DNA of 8,223 bases. It comes from Actinomycetota bacterium. GTDB taxonomy: Bacteria > Actinomycetota > Humimicrobiia > Humimicrobiales > Humimicrobiaceae. A program made the translations under genes and the position numbers. The DNA lies in the NCBI GenBank assembly GCA_022865545.1, contig JALHTA010000312.1, positions 1-8,223 of the forward strand, written 5' to 3'. The notes beneath the pieces are model-generated. The model was given only the letters and a program-made list of their open reading frames with translations, was not told the origin of the DNA and ran no database searches. Positions 1 to 5,070 of the stretch are shown piece by piece (positions within the stretch are counted from its first letter, which is position 1; every line of letters begins with the position of its first letter).

Positions 1-68
1 AAACTTTCACCTCCCTTTTAGAAATGAATATTAATAATGATTATAATTTGGGAGTAGGATTTAAACAA
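1..68 (-). promoter_or_regulatory. Promoter and ribosome binding site of a gene starting off the left edge
   Basis: Read on the minus strand, TTGTTT (68-63), a 17-nt spacer and a perfect TATAAT (45-40) form a plausible sigma-70 promoter. About 25 nt further on is a strong Shine-Dalgarno site, GGGAGGTG (15-8), followed by AAAGTTT up to the window edge. This is the layout of a gene whose start codon lies just left of position 1; its product is unknown. The -35 lies about 37 bp from the outer end of the insertion sequence, so the element sits directly upstream of this promoter. Confidence 0.6.
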
Positions 69-104
69 TAAAAAAATGAAGAAATTAGCTGGTTTTAGGC
101 CCCT

Positions 105-132
105 ATTGCCTCATTGAAAAAGGTACTCGAAA
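105..132 (+). repeat. Outer left terminal inverted repeat
   Basis: TTGCCTCATTGAAAAAGG followed by TACTCGAAA. It pairs as an inverted repeat with 1552-1580, with mismatches in the two bases after CAT and one extra A on the right. It is probably the transposase binding site at the left end. Confidence 0.75.
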
Positions 133-139
133 GCTAATA

Positions 140-168
140 CGTTGCGTCATAGAAAAAAGTACCTTAAA
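140..168 (+). repeat. Inner (subterminal) copy of the left repeat
   Basis: CGTTGCGTCATAGAAAAAAG then TACC is a direct repeat of 106-132, displaced by 36 bp. Its first half, including the leading CG and the A after CAT, matches the right end better than the outer left copy does. It may be a second transposase binding site or the true left end. Confidence 0.65.
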
Positions 169-211
169 ACCAATACAGAGTAGTAGTGATAAAGGTAGTA
201 GAATAGATACA

Positions 212-1474
212 CTACCCAGAGATATATCCGTAAGCCTCCGCATTTATAGTCGACTCCTTTCTTACCTTATTCTTTAGGACATTTAGCTTAAGCAGCTTCT
301 CCTGAAGTCCTGCTATATTTTTCTTAAGCTTAACAGGATTTAAACTGTCATACTCCCGCTCAAGTCTTGCCTTTATTTTATCATCAATATGCTCTGACTC
401 AAGCACTCTTCTAAACGGGGTTCTTGCCTTATCATACTTTTTAGTGACTTTGCTTCCAATCCTTTTCTTTAAGACAAGCTTTGTAACCGGGATAAAAAAG
501 TTATTGTATCTTCCAAGATAAAGGTAGAGCTCGTTTAGAAGGCCAAGCTCCTCTTCGGTATCATGTCTTAAGTATCCTACGGCACGCCTTACGACCGAGT
601 AATTCTTCTGCTCCACAAAACATGAATCATTTTTTCTGTATGGTCTTGATCTTGTAAAGTTAATTTCATTTTTAACACAATACCGGATCATGATATCGTT
701 AATAAATTCTGCTCCATTATCAGAATCAATTCCAGCTATTTCAAATGGAAACCTGGCTGAGACTATCTTAATTGCTCTAAATACATGCTTCTGCGCCTTG
801 TTCCTGCATGCTGCAGTTTCGTCCCAGCATGTAGCTATATCAACGAAATTTAAGCTCTGCATGAAGTCTCCAGAGTTATCTCCGCCATCATGGCCCACAA
901 GGTCCACTTCTGTAAAGCCGGGTCTCTTATCGTCCCAGTCTGCAAAGGTCCTTATTGGGATCTGATTTTTAAGAAGTGTCCCCGGCTTTGTGCCGGACCT
1001 TCCCTTTCCCAGCCTGAACTTATCCTTTTCCGGTTTTAGTAGTCTGTCAATTGTAGAAGCTGATATCTTAACTAGCTTTTCTCTTACATCACCTATTAGG
1101 TCTATCTCCTTATGCTTTTCCAGTTTCTCTACAGCTTCAGCCATAAAAGGGGCAAGCCTCTTTGAGCAGATAAAGTCAAATACTACCCAGATCTTCTTTA
1201 GAGCCAAAAATACATCATAGGTGTATACTCTGGGTTTTCTGTATTTCTTCCTATTTTTTTTACCAATAACATATTTTATCTTCTTACCGCCCATCCTGGT
1301 GTATCCTATAACTTTACCTGTCTTAAGCCTGAGTATTCTTGTTGAATAATTTCTGTTATAGCCGGTATTGGTAGTAAATTCATCCAGGATCCCCGACTTA
1401 GCCTTTTTACTGGCTTTACTATATCTATTCTGAATTTCTGCTGTTAAAGCTTTTTTCTCCCTCATAGTCAACAT
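212..1474 (-). CDS. IS transposase, integrase catalytic core (D,D-35-E)
   Basis: This 420-residue protein would cut and join the ends of the surrounding insertion sequence. The N-terminal 60 residues are basic and look like a helix-turn-helix DNA-binding region (about 28-52). Residues about 185-300 form an RNase H-like integrase core. The likely catalytic triad is D191 in TEVDLVGHDGG, D252 in GIDSDNGAEF and E288 in CFVEQKN, with exactly 35 residues between the second Asp and the Glu. The very Lys/Arg-rich tail (about 335-410) is predicted to be helical. The ATG at 1474 has a strong GAGGAGG site (1490-1484) nine bases upstream, which favours it over the ATG three codons later. The frame is intact with all three acidic residues present, so the enzyme may be active. 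IS481-like or IS1202/ISNCY-like assignment is open. Confidence 0.88.
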   Translation of the reverse strand: MLTMREKKALTAEIQNRYSKASKKAKSGILDEFTTNTGYNRNYSTRILRLKTGKVIGYTRMGGKKIKYVIGKKNRKKYRKPRVYTYDVFLALKKIWVVFDFICSKRLAPFMAEAVEKLEKHKEIDLIGDVREKLVKISASTIDRLLKPEKDKFRLGKGRSGTKPGTLLKNQIPIRTFADWDDKRPGFTEVDLVGHDGGDNSGDFMQSLNFVDIATCWDETAACRNKAQKHVFRAIKIVSARFPFEIAGIDSDNGAEFINDIMIRYCVKNEINFTRSRPYRKNDSCFVEQKNYSVVRRAVGYLRHDTEEELGLLNELYLYLGRYNNFFIPVTKLVLKKRIGSKVTKKYDKARTPFRRVLESEHIDDKIKARLEREYDSLNPVKLKKNIAGLQEKLLKLNVLKNKVRKESTINAEAYGYISG

Positions 1475-1496
1475 TGCCTCTTTCCTCCTCTATATC

Positions 1497-1548
1497 AAAA
1501 AAGACATTATTTCTTCTAGAATATAGAGGTTTTTAGTTATTTACTAAA
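1497..1548 (-). promoter_or_regulatory. Possible transposase promoter
   Basis: On the minus strand TATATT (1525-1520) lies 17 nt after TTTAGT (1548-1543), giving a start near 1513 and a leader of about 40 nt that includes the GAGGAGG site. The -35 is weak, so this is tentative. Confidence 0.3.
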
Positions 1549-1551
1549 ATA

Positions 1552-1580
1552 TTTCGAGTACTTTTTTTGTATGAGGCAAC
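1552..1580 (-). repeat. Right terminal inverted repeat
   Basis: The minus strand reads GTTGCCTCAT, AC, a run of seven A, then GTACTCGAAA. It matches the left repeats at 105-132 and 140-168. The end lies 43 bp before the hicA -35 box, so the element inserted just upstream of the toxin-antitoxin promoter without breaking it. Confidence 0.75.
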
Positions 1581-1622
1581 GATACCTTTTGGATTACTTT
1601 TTAAATAAAGCAATTCGATCTC

Positions 1623-1651
1623 TTGACTTACGATAGCTAATACGCTATCAT
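1623..1651 (+). promoter_or_regulatory. hicAB promoter, apparently leaderless
   Basis: TTGACT (1623-1628), a 17-nt spacer and TATCAT (1646-1651) match a sigma-70 promoter well (5/6 and 4/6). The expected start is 1658-1659, and the hicA ATG begins at 1659. There is no Shine-Dalgarno sequence in between, so hicA would be translated from a transcript with no leader. Confidence 0.65.
1632..1649. promoter_or_regulatory. Putative HicB operator (inverted repeat)
   Basis: GATAGC TAATAC GCTATC is a perfect inverted repeat with 6-bp arms and a 6-bp spacer, lying between the -35 and overlapping the -10 of the hicAB promoter. HicB proteins with a ribbon-helix-helix domain are known to repress their own operon, and a dimer bound here would block RNA polymerase. 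The position is seen; binding by this HicB is inferred. Confidence 0.6.
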
Positions 1652-1658
1652 TCAATAC

Positions 1659-1895
1659 ATGGAAAAAGATCGGCTGTCTAATCTAAAAAACGTTAAATTC
1701 GATGATTTAAGAAAAATATGCACTAATTATTTTGGGAACCCGAGAATAAAGGGCAGCCATCACATTTTTAAAACACCGTGGAGGGGTGATCCCAGGATAA
1801 ATATACAAAAGGAAGGTAAGATGGCTAAGCCATATCAAGTAAAGCTAGTATTAAAAGCATTGGAAAAATTGAAGGTGAAAAATGAAAAATTATAA
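1659..1895 (+). CDS. hicA: HicA family toxin (mRNA interferase)
   Basis: HicA toxins are small double-stranded-RNA-binding-fold ribonucleases that cut mRNA and stop growth when free of HicB. This 78-residue protein has the family layout: an N-terminal helix starting VKFDDLRKI, the KGSHHIF motif (about 31-37) carrying the catalytic histidine after Gly-Ser, the strand RINIQKEGKMAKPYQ, and a C-terminal helix. The usual length is 60-90 residues, so it looks complete. The ATG at 1659 has no ribosome binding site and coincides with the predicted transcription start. The gene overlaps hicB by 14 bp in another frame, so translation is probably coupled. Toxin-first order is typical of hicAB. Family assignment is confident; toxicity is inferred. 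Confidence 0.9.
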   Translation: MEKDRLSNLKNVKFDDLRKICTNYFGNPRIKGSHHIFKTPWRGDPRINIQKEGKMAKPYQVKLVLKALEKLKVKNEKL

Positions 1896-2214
1896 AATAA
1901 CTGAAAAATATACTTATAGGGTAGAGTGGTCAGAAGAAGATCAATTGCATATTGCTAGATGCCTTGAATTTCCATCACTGGCGGCACATAGTAAAACAGT
2001 TGGAGGCGCATTAAAAGAGATTGAAAAAGTTGTTGAAGAAGAAATAGCATGGATAAAGGAAGAAAATGAAGAAATACCTGAACCCTTTGGATTAAAAAAG
2101 TATAAAGGTAATCTAACATTACGGGTACCTGCTGAGGTGCATAGAAAATTATCGATAAAATCAGCCGAAGAAGGAGTATCCATTAACCAGTATATTTTAT
2201 CAAAAATATCCTGA
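1882..2214 (+). CDS. hicB: HicB family antitoxin with C-terminal ribbon-helix-helix
   Basis: HicB binds and neutralises HicA and usually represses the operon. Residues 1-70 of this 110-residue protein form the HicB-like partial RNase H fold: strands YTYRVEWSEEDQLHIARCLE, then FPSLAAHSKTVGGALKEIEK, a pattern shared by HicB antitoxins. Residues about 77-110 (LTLRVPAEVHRKLSIKSAEE onward to SINQYILSKI) are an Arc/CopG-like ribbon-helix-helix DNA-binding domain. The ATG at 1882 follows AAGGTG (1872-1877) at normal spacing and overlaps the end of hicA by 14 bp. The DNA-binding tail fits the inverted repeat seen in the promoter. It looks complete. Confidence 0.9.
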   Translation: MKNYKITEKYTYRVEWSEEDQLHIARCLEFPSLAAHSKTVGGALKEIEKVVEEEIAWIKEENEEIPEPFGLKKYKGNLTLRVPAEVHRKLSIKSAEEGVSINQYILSKIS

Positions 2215-2220
2215 TCTTGA

Positions 2221-2239
2221 ATTTAAATTATATTTAAAT
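2221..2239. terminator. AT-only hairpin between convergent genes
   Basis: ATTTAAAT, TAT, ATTTAAAT forms a perfect inverted repeat between hicB (ends 2214) and the minus-strand gene ending at 2248. It contains no G-C pair, so it would be a weak terminator at best. Confidence 0.2.
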
Positions 2240-2247
2240 GTGTACCT

Positions 2248-2574
2248 CTAATATTTAGAAATAGCTCTAATAACAGAATTAATACGAGCCCTGACTTTCT
2301 TATATTCTATCTTCCTCCATGCTTCAAGAATAGGTATATATTTACTATCTCCCCTCGCCTGGATTTTATCCAAAAGCAGGATTATCATATCTCTGCCCCT
2401 ATCCTTTAAATAGAGCATATTAAAACTATCTATACCGCTTTCAATTAATTTATCAAATCCAGCAAGTAGCTCATCTGTATAGGTATCTTTTTCTATTTCC
2501 CATCCCTTTGGACCATATATAAGCATGGGGAGCCTATAACTATATTCAATTTCTAAATACCTATTAATAATCAA
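2248..2574 (-). CDS. Uncharacterised small protein, possibly HEAT-like, start unclear
   Basis: I do not recognise this 108-residue protein. It is predicted mainly helical. Residues about 60-105 (LLLDKIQARGDSKYIPILEA and the following KKVRARINSVIRAI) have the rhythm of a HEAT-type helical repeat: a helix, Gly-Asp turn, helix, then a basic helix. The longest reading with an accepted start uses TTG at 2574, with no visible Shine-Dalgarno site; an ATG exists at 2526 with only a weak site. The frame stays open for 20 more codons upstream to a TGA at 2637-2635, and those codons read like protein (SYYDITSKIDW), so the true start may be a rare codon or the N-terminus may have been lost. It follows the split DUF7309-like gene in the same direction by 104 bp and could be the last member of that transcript. 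Confidence 0.5.
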   Translation of the reverse strand: MIINRYLEIEYSYRLPMLIYGPKGWEIEKDTYTDELLAGFDKLIESGIDSFNMLYLKDRGRDMIILLLDKIQARGDSKYIPILEAWRKIEYKKVRARINSVIRAISKY

Positions 2575-2656
2575 CCAATCTATTTTTGAAGTAATATCAT
2601 AATATGATTTATTTGAAATATAATTAATTTTAGTTCAGATCCTATATATCTTTGTG

Positions 2657-2679
2657 GAGTAATTTATGATTAATTACTC
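2657..2679. terminator. Inverted repeat at the end of the DUF6930-like gene
   Basis: GAGTAATT, TATGATT, AATTACTC gives 8-bp arms and a 7-nt loop starting right at the stop codon of the minus-strand gene. With only two G-C pairs and no T-tract on the minus strand it is not a classical terminator; it could be an RNA 3'-end or processing structure. Confidence 0.25.
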
Positions 2680-3452
2680 TAGGATCCACTGTTTAGAAAG
2701 TCTATCATAGAATTTGCAGCTTCCTCATAATAGATAGGATTTTTCTTAAATCTAATGAAAAGATTAAGCTTTTCTGACAATGGAGTTAATATTTTCTTTA
2801 AATTCCTATTACTTACGATCAAAGTCTCAGGAATAGTATTCAGCTTTCCTGCCAGGTTTAGTATTTCCTCGCCTACAAGCAGGTTTTGCTTTCTTAAACT
2901 GGATACACTGTGACCCAGGATTTCCCCTGTCGTAGCATCTATCCCCAAAAATACAAGCGGCATATATGGTCTTGATTTACCGTCCTTAATATGTAGCGGG
3001 AAAAAATCACAGCCGATCTCCCAAGATCCTTTTCTTTGAGGGTATTTCTTCAAGATCTTTTTCAATTTAACTTCATTTATTTGGGCATTTTCCCATTTTT
3101 CTCCACAAGGTTCAGCTTCTATAAATTTATCCTTCCACAAAATATTATCATTGCTTTCAAAAGGCACCCTCACAAAATAATAGCTATTCTTATCTGTTTC
3201 AAAAAGATTTCTTTCATGTTTAAATCTCTTACATACATTAATAGATTGTTCCAGGACAATCTCAAAAAATTCTACTTCATCCTCAGTTAAATACCAGGGG
3301 TAATAACCTGGAATATATGTCCTGAAAAACGGCAATGCATTCTTATTCTGAGACTCCATACAAAGTTCTTTTAATACTGATCTATCTCTTCTATCAAGGT
3401 AGGATTCATCTTCTTCAAATGTCAATGATATACAATACTGTGAGGACATCAT
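2679..3452 (-). CDS. C-terminal half, DUF6930-like protein
   Basis: This 257-residue frame begins with ATG ATG immediately after the TAG that ends the upstream half. Residues about 38-70 contain PGYYPWYLTEDEVEFF, a strongly conserved-looking block in DUF7309-type proteins. Residues about 142-257 resemble a DUF6930-type domain: GSWEIGCDFFPL, then RPYMPLVFLGIDATTGEILG (161-180), and a Leu-rich helical end finishing near EEAANSMIDFL. The function of the family is unknown to me; no catalytic motif, signal peptide or membrane segment is visible, so it is probably cytoplasmic. No Shine-Dalgarno site precedes the ATG; only a purine-rich AAAGAAAG about 7 nt upstream. If made separately it would depend on re-initiation after the upstream stop. 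Confidence 0.65.
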   Translation of the reverse strand: MMSSQYCISLTFEEDESYLDRRDRSVLKELCMESQNKNALPFFRTYIPGYYPWYLTEDEVEFFEIVLEQSINVCKRFKHERNLFETDKNSYYFVRVPFESNDNILWKDKFIEAEPCGEKWENAQINEVKLKKILKKYPQRKGSWEIGCDFFPLHIKDGKSRPYMPLVFLGIDATTGEILGHSVSSLRKQNLLVGEEILNLAGKLNTIPETLIVSNRNLKKILTPLSEKLNLFIRFKKNPIYYEEAANSMIDFLNSGS

Positions 3453-3713
3453 CTATAAACTTTCTTTATATATCTCACCAGATAGTACCTTAAGATATCC
3501 GTATAGGCCCCTGGGACCGAGATATGCATTTATTCCAAAAACTTCTCCTGCATTACCAAGGATACAGACATAGCCGATTAGACCACTCCCGGGTCTCATG
3601 ACTCCGAACATGTCAGTGTCTTCCATATATTCCCAGCATCTGATTTCTTTGAATTTTAGAGCCAGATTATATAATTTTTTTAATTTTGAAGCTGTTGGAA
3701 TTTTCTCATCCAT
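3453..3713 (-). CDS. N-terminal half, DUF7309-like domain
   Basis: This 86-residue frame matches the N-terminal domain that I recall preceding the DUF6930-type region in single-chain homologues: LKKLYNLALKFKEIRCWEYM, DTDMFGV, GYVCILGNAGEVFGINAYLG (47-66) and GLYGYLKVLSGEI. It ends at TAG (3455-3453) where homologues continue. The ATG at 3713 has a good GGGGTG site (3727-3722) eight bases upstream and lies 36 bp after the DUF6557-like stop codon, so the two genes are probably co-transcribed. Function is unknown. Confidence 0.75.
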   Translation of the reverse strand: MDEKIPTASKLKKLYNLALKFKEIRCWEYMEDTDMFGVMRPGSGLIGYVCILGNAGEVFGINAYLGPRGLYGYLKVLSGEIYKESL

Positions 3714-3749
3714 GGTTTATGCACCCCGATTTTGATAAATTCTGCTAAT

Positions 3750-4349
3750 TCATTTTCCCAGTAACATTTTATAGATCTTTTCATTCATTGCAGCAATTCG
3801 ATCATACTCTCTGTGTTCTTTTTCTTTTTCCATGGGAGTACGCTTATCAATAAAACCTATTTTAGACATAGTTTCTTCATATGAAATTAATTGAGAAGCA
3901 TCGTTTTCTATTTCCCTTATACTTTTATCCAATATTCGTTTTTCCTCCTTAACTCCTTCATCCACAATTTTTGAAGAATACCCGAAGAATGTCATCTCGT
4001 ACAAAGAATGTGCTGTTACGTCTGCATTTCCGTAAACTTCAAGACATTTATCTAAAACAGTAAAATTTAACCATTCATTCCAGGAAGTCCTCTCAAGTGC
4101 ATAATGGTTTTTATCACCCTTTACCATACCAAACACATCAAAAATAAAGGTACCTGGCTCAATGCAATCCTCTATTTTTGCCACAACAAGAGTAACCGGT
4201 GGTTCGCAGAGTCCGGGTTCGAGTACCTTTAATTCTTCAAGCACCTTTTTATAGGCTTCATAAGCGCCATCTTTATGATTGTATTCTTTATCAAGCACAG
4301 CCCACACATGATTATAATTTACAGTATTTATTAGTTCTTTAAAAATCAT
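3750..4349 (-). CDS. DUF6557-like protein
   Basis: This 199-residue protein resembles the DUF6557 family, whose function is unknown. Features seen: IFKELINTVNYNHVWAVLDK at the start, then PPVTLVVAKIED, FIFDVFGM, HYALERTSWNEWLNF, and the conserved-looking AHSLYEMTFFGYS (113-125). A charged helical tail, VDEGVKEEKRILDKSIREIE, precedes a KIGFIDKRTPMEKEKEHREY segment. No signal peptide or membrane segment is present, so a cytoplasmic soluble protein is likely. I chose the ATG at 4349 rather than the ATG ten codons upstream (4379), because GGTGGA sits just before it and the upstream ten residues (hydrophobic, LIFIFY) are not family-like. It is the first gene of a likely minus-strand transcript with the split DUF7309/DUF6930 gene 36 bp downstream. 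Confidence 0.75.
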   Translation of the reverse strand: MIFKELINTVNYNHVWAVLDKEYNHKDGAYEAYKKVLEELKVLEPGLCEPPVTLVVAKIEDCIEPGTFIFDVFGMVKGDKNHYALERTSWNEWLNFTVLDKCLEVYGNADVTAHSLYEMTFFGYSSKIVDEGVKEEKRILDKSIREIENDASQLISYEETMSKIGFIDKRTPMEKEKEHREYDRIAAMNEKIYKMLLGK

Positions 4350-4353
4350 TTTT

Positions 4354-4359
4354 CCACCA
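4354..4359 (-). promoter_or_regulatory. Ribosome binding site that decides the DUF6557-like start
   Basis: GGTGGA on the minus strand lies four bases before the ATG at 4349. It supports this ATG over the one at 4379, which has no comparable site. Confidence 0.55.
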
Positions 4360-4384
4360 TAAAAAATAAAGATCAGCATTCTAT

Positions 4385-4390
4385 TTTATA
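4385..4390 (-). promoter_or_regulatory. Possible promoter -10 for the DUF6557-like operon
   Basis: TATAAA (minus strand 4390-4385), preceded by GGCTG, would start transcription near 4378 and give a leader of about 29 nt. The -35 17 nt upstream (TTTTTA) is poor, so this is only a candidate. Confidence 0.3.
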
Positions 4391-4538
4391 CAGCCTAGAT
4401 CTTTTATTAAAAAAATTATCAGAATCAAAATTAAATTGATTATATTTTACCAGATTATTTTCTTACTTATAATATAAAATCAGGTTTTTTATTTTATTTA
4501 AAATTTATTTATTAGGGGTTTGAAAGAGCAGACCACCA

Positions 4539-4582
4539 AATTTCTGCCAGCGCCCGAGCGGAGAAAAACGCTGGCAGAAATT
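4539..4582. repeat. Perfect 14-bp inverted repeat (strong hairpin)
   Basis: AATTTCTGCCAGCG (4539-4552) and its exact reverse complement (4569-4582) flank a 16-base purine-rich loop. The stem has seven G-C pairs, in contrast to its AT-rich surroundings. Neither strand has a T-tract after the stem, so it is not a standard intrinsic terminator. It could be a structured RNA, a small mobile-element remnant or a protein-binding site. Confidence 0.7.
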
Positions 4583-4608
4583 CAGAAATGAATAACTCTA
4601 GGAAAGAT

Positions 4609-4626
4609 CCAAGAATACTTGGTTTT
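4609..4626 (+). terminator. Small hairpin followed by TTTT
   Basis: CCAAG AATA CTTGG (4609-4622) is a 5-bp stem with a tetraloop, followed directly by TTTT. It would be a weak plus-strand terminator, possibly of a transcript that includes the 4539-4582 hairpin. Confidence 0.25.
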
Positions 4627-4744
4627 GGTTCGAATCGTGTAGTTTGGCTCCGTGGTCTAGTCGATGTTGATAACAAATATACTTAAACTCTAAAAATCAA
4701 ATTTTAATGATTTATAAAAATATAGCTTAGTAATATAATTTGGG

Positions 4745-4750
4745 TATAAT
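4745..4750 (+). promoter_or_regulatory. -10 box of the antitoxin-toxin operon
   Basis: A perfect TATAAT at 4745-4750 predicts a start near A4757 and a 26-nt leader ending in AAAGGAG. No good -35 lies 16-18 nt upstream (ATAGCT at 4722-4727), so expression may need help or be low, as is common for autoregulated toxin-antitoxin operons. Confidence 0.5.
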
Positions 4751-4772
4751 AAGAGTAATATAGTGCTATGAA

Positions 4773-4777
4773 AGGAG
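4773..4777 (+). promoter_or_regulatory. Ribosome binding site that decides the antitoxin start
   Basis: AGGAG at 4773-4777 is five bases before GTG at 4783. It lies inside the frame of the upstream ATG (4768), which has no site of its own, so GTG is the likelier start. Confidence 0.7.
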
Positions 4778-4782
4778 CATAT

Positions 4783-5070
4783 GTGATAAATATAAAGCCG
4801 TCATCAGCAATAAGAAAAAACTATAATGAAATCTCAGAGATGTGTAAAAAATCAGGTGAACCTGTCTATCTTACAAAAAATGGCAAAGGCGATCTGATTG
4901 TTATGGATATTGAAGCATTTGCAATGCGTGAAAGCATGCTGAGACTGAGAGAAAACCTTGTATGCGTAGAAGAAGAAAGACTAAGCGGCAAAAAAGGCTT
5001 TTCTGCCAATGATGTAGCATCCATGATGCAGAAAGCAGTCAGCGAGGTCATTAGTGGAAATCGAAAATAA
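4783..5070 (+). CDS. Phd/YefM family antitoxin
   Basis: Phd/YefM antitoxins bind a partner toxin and repress their own promoter through an N-terminal DNA-binding fold. From the GTG at 4783 this protein has 95 residues. The N-terminal block INIKPSSAIRKNYNEISEMC followed by SGEPVYLTKNGKGDLIVMDI is the hallmark Phd signature: conditional repressor helices, then the turn EPVYLTKNG and a beta strand. The C-terminal 45 residues (LRENLVCVEEERLSGKKGFS and beyond) are charged and probably disordered until bound to toxin. A longer reading from ATG 4768 is possible but would place the AGGAG site within the gene. It overlaps the toxin gene by 17 bp. Family assignment is confident. Confidence 0.88.
   Translation: MINIKPSSAIRKNYNEISEMCKKSGEPVYLTKNGKGDLIVMDIEAFAMRESMLRLRENLVCVEEERLSGKKGFSANDVASMMQKAVSEVISGNRK

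Larger units (their letters stand above)
105..1580 (-). mobile_element. Insertion sequence with D,D-35-E transposase
   Basis: A single transposase gene is bounded by imperfect inverted repeats: 105-132 on the left and the reverse complement of 1552-1580 on the right share TTGCCTCAT, an A-rich tract and GTACTCGAAA, with a one-base length difference. The element is about 1.48 kb if these are the ends. A second repeat copy inside the left end (140-168) matches the right end at least as well, so the left boundary could be near 105 or 140. No target-site duplication could be recognised next to either candidate boundary. The structure suggests a complete, recently active copy. The family is uncertain: the integrase-type catalytic core is shared by IS481, IS3 and IS1202/ISNCY-type elements. 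Confidence 0.8.
2679..3713 (-). pseudogene. DUF7309/DUF6930-like gene interrupted by one in-frame TAG
   Basis: The two halves described next lie in the same frame with only one codon, TAG at 3455-3453, between them. Read through, they give a 344-residue protein with both domains in the order I recall from intact family members, with no other stop or frameshift. It is either a recent nonsense mutation, a gene expressed as two polypeptides by re-initiation at the adjacent ATG ATG (3452-3447), or a site of stop-codon read-through. The even preservation of the downstream part argues that the interruption is young or tolerated. A sequencing error cannot be excluded. Confidence 0.6.
4350..4782. other. 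Divergent intergenic region with hairpins
   Basis: This stretch separates the minus-strand DUF6557-like gene from the plus-strand antitoxin. It contains candidate promoters for both sides, a very AT-rich block (about 4380-4520), the strong hairpin at 4539-4582 and a small hairpin at 4609-4622. I find no convincing protein-coding frame and no complete tRNA. Confidence 0.6.

Noticed and set aside
690..1220. Open plus-strand frames opposite the transposase gene.
   Set aside because: They are antisense shadows of a well-supported transposase and have no family features or ribosome binding sites.
132..1644. The 10-mer AGCTAATACG occurs both near the left end of the insertion sequence (132-141) and in the hicAB operator (1635-1644).
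   Set aside because: Only the half-site core is shared; the inverted repeat is absent at the left copy and a 10-bp match is weak evidence.
3036..3290. Plus-strand frame rich in Phe and Ile opposite the DUF6930-like gene.
   Set aside because: It is a shadow of the Lys-rich minus-strand coding sequence.
4539..4582. Integron attC site as an explanation for the hairpin.
   Set aside because: The expected GTTRRRY/RYYYAAC core sites are absent and no integron integrase or cassette series is visible.
4621..4665. tRNA-like words: GGTTCGAATC followed by GGCTCCGTGGTCTAGT.
   Set aside because: The pieces are in the wrong order, the T-stem does not pair, and no cloverleaf or anticodon arm can be drawn.
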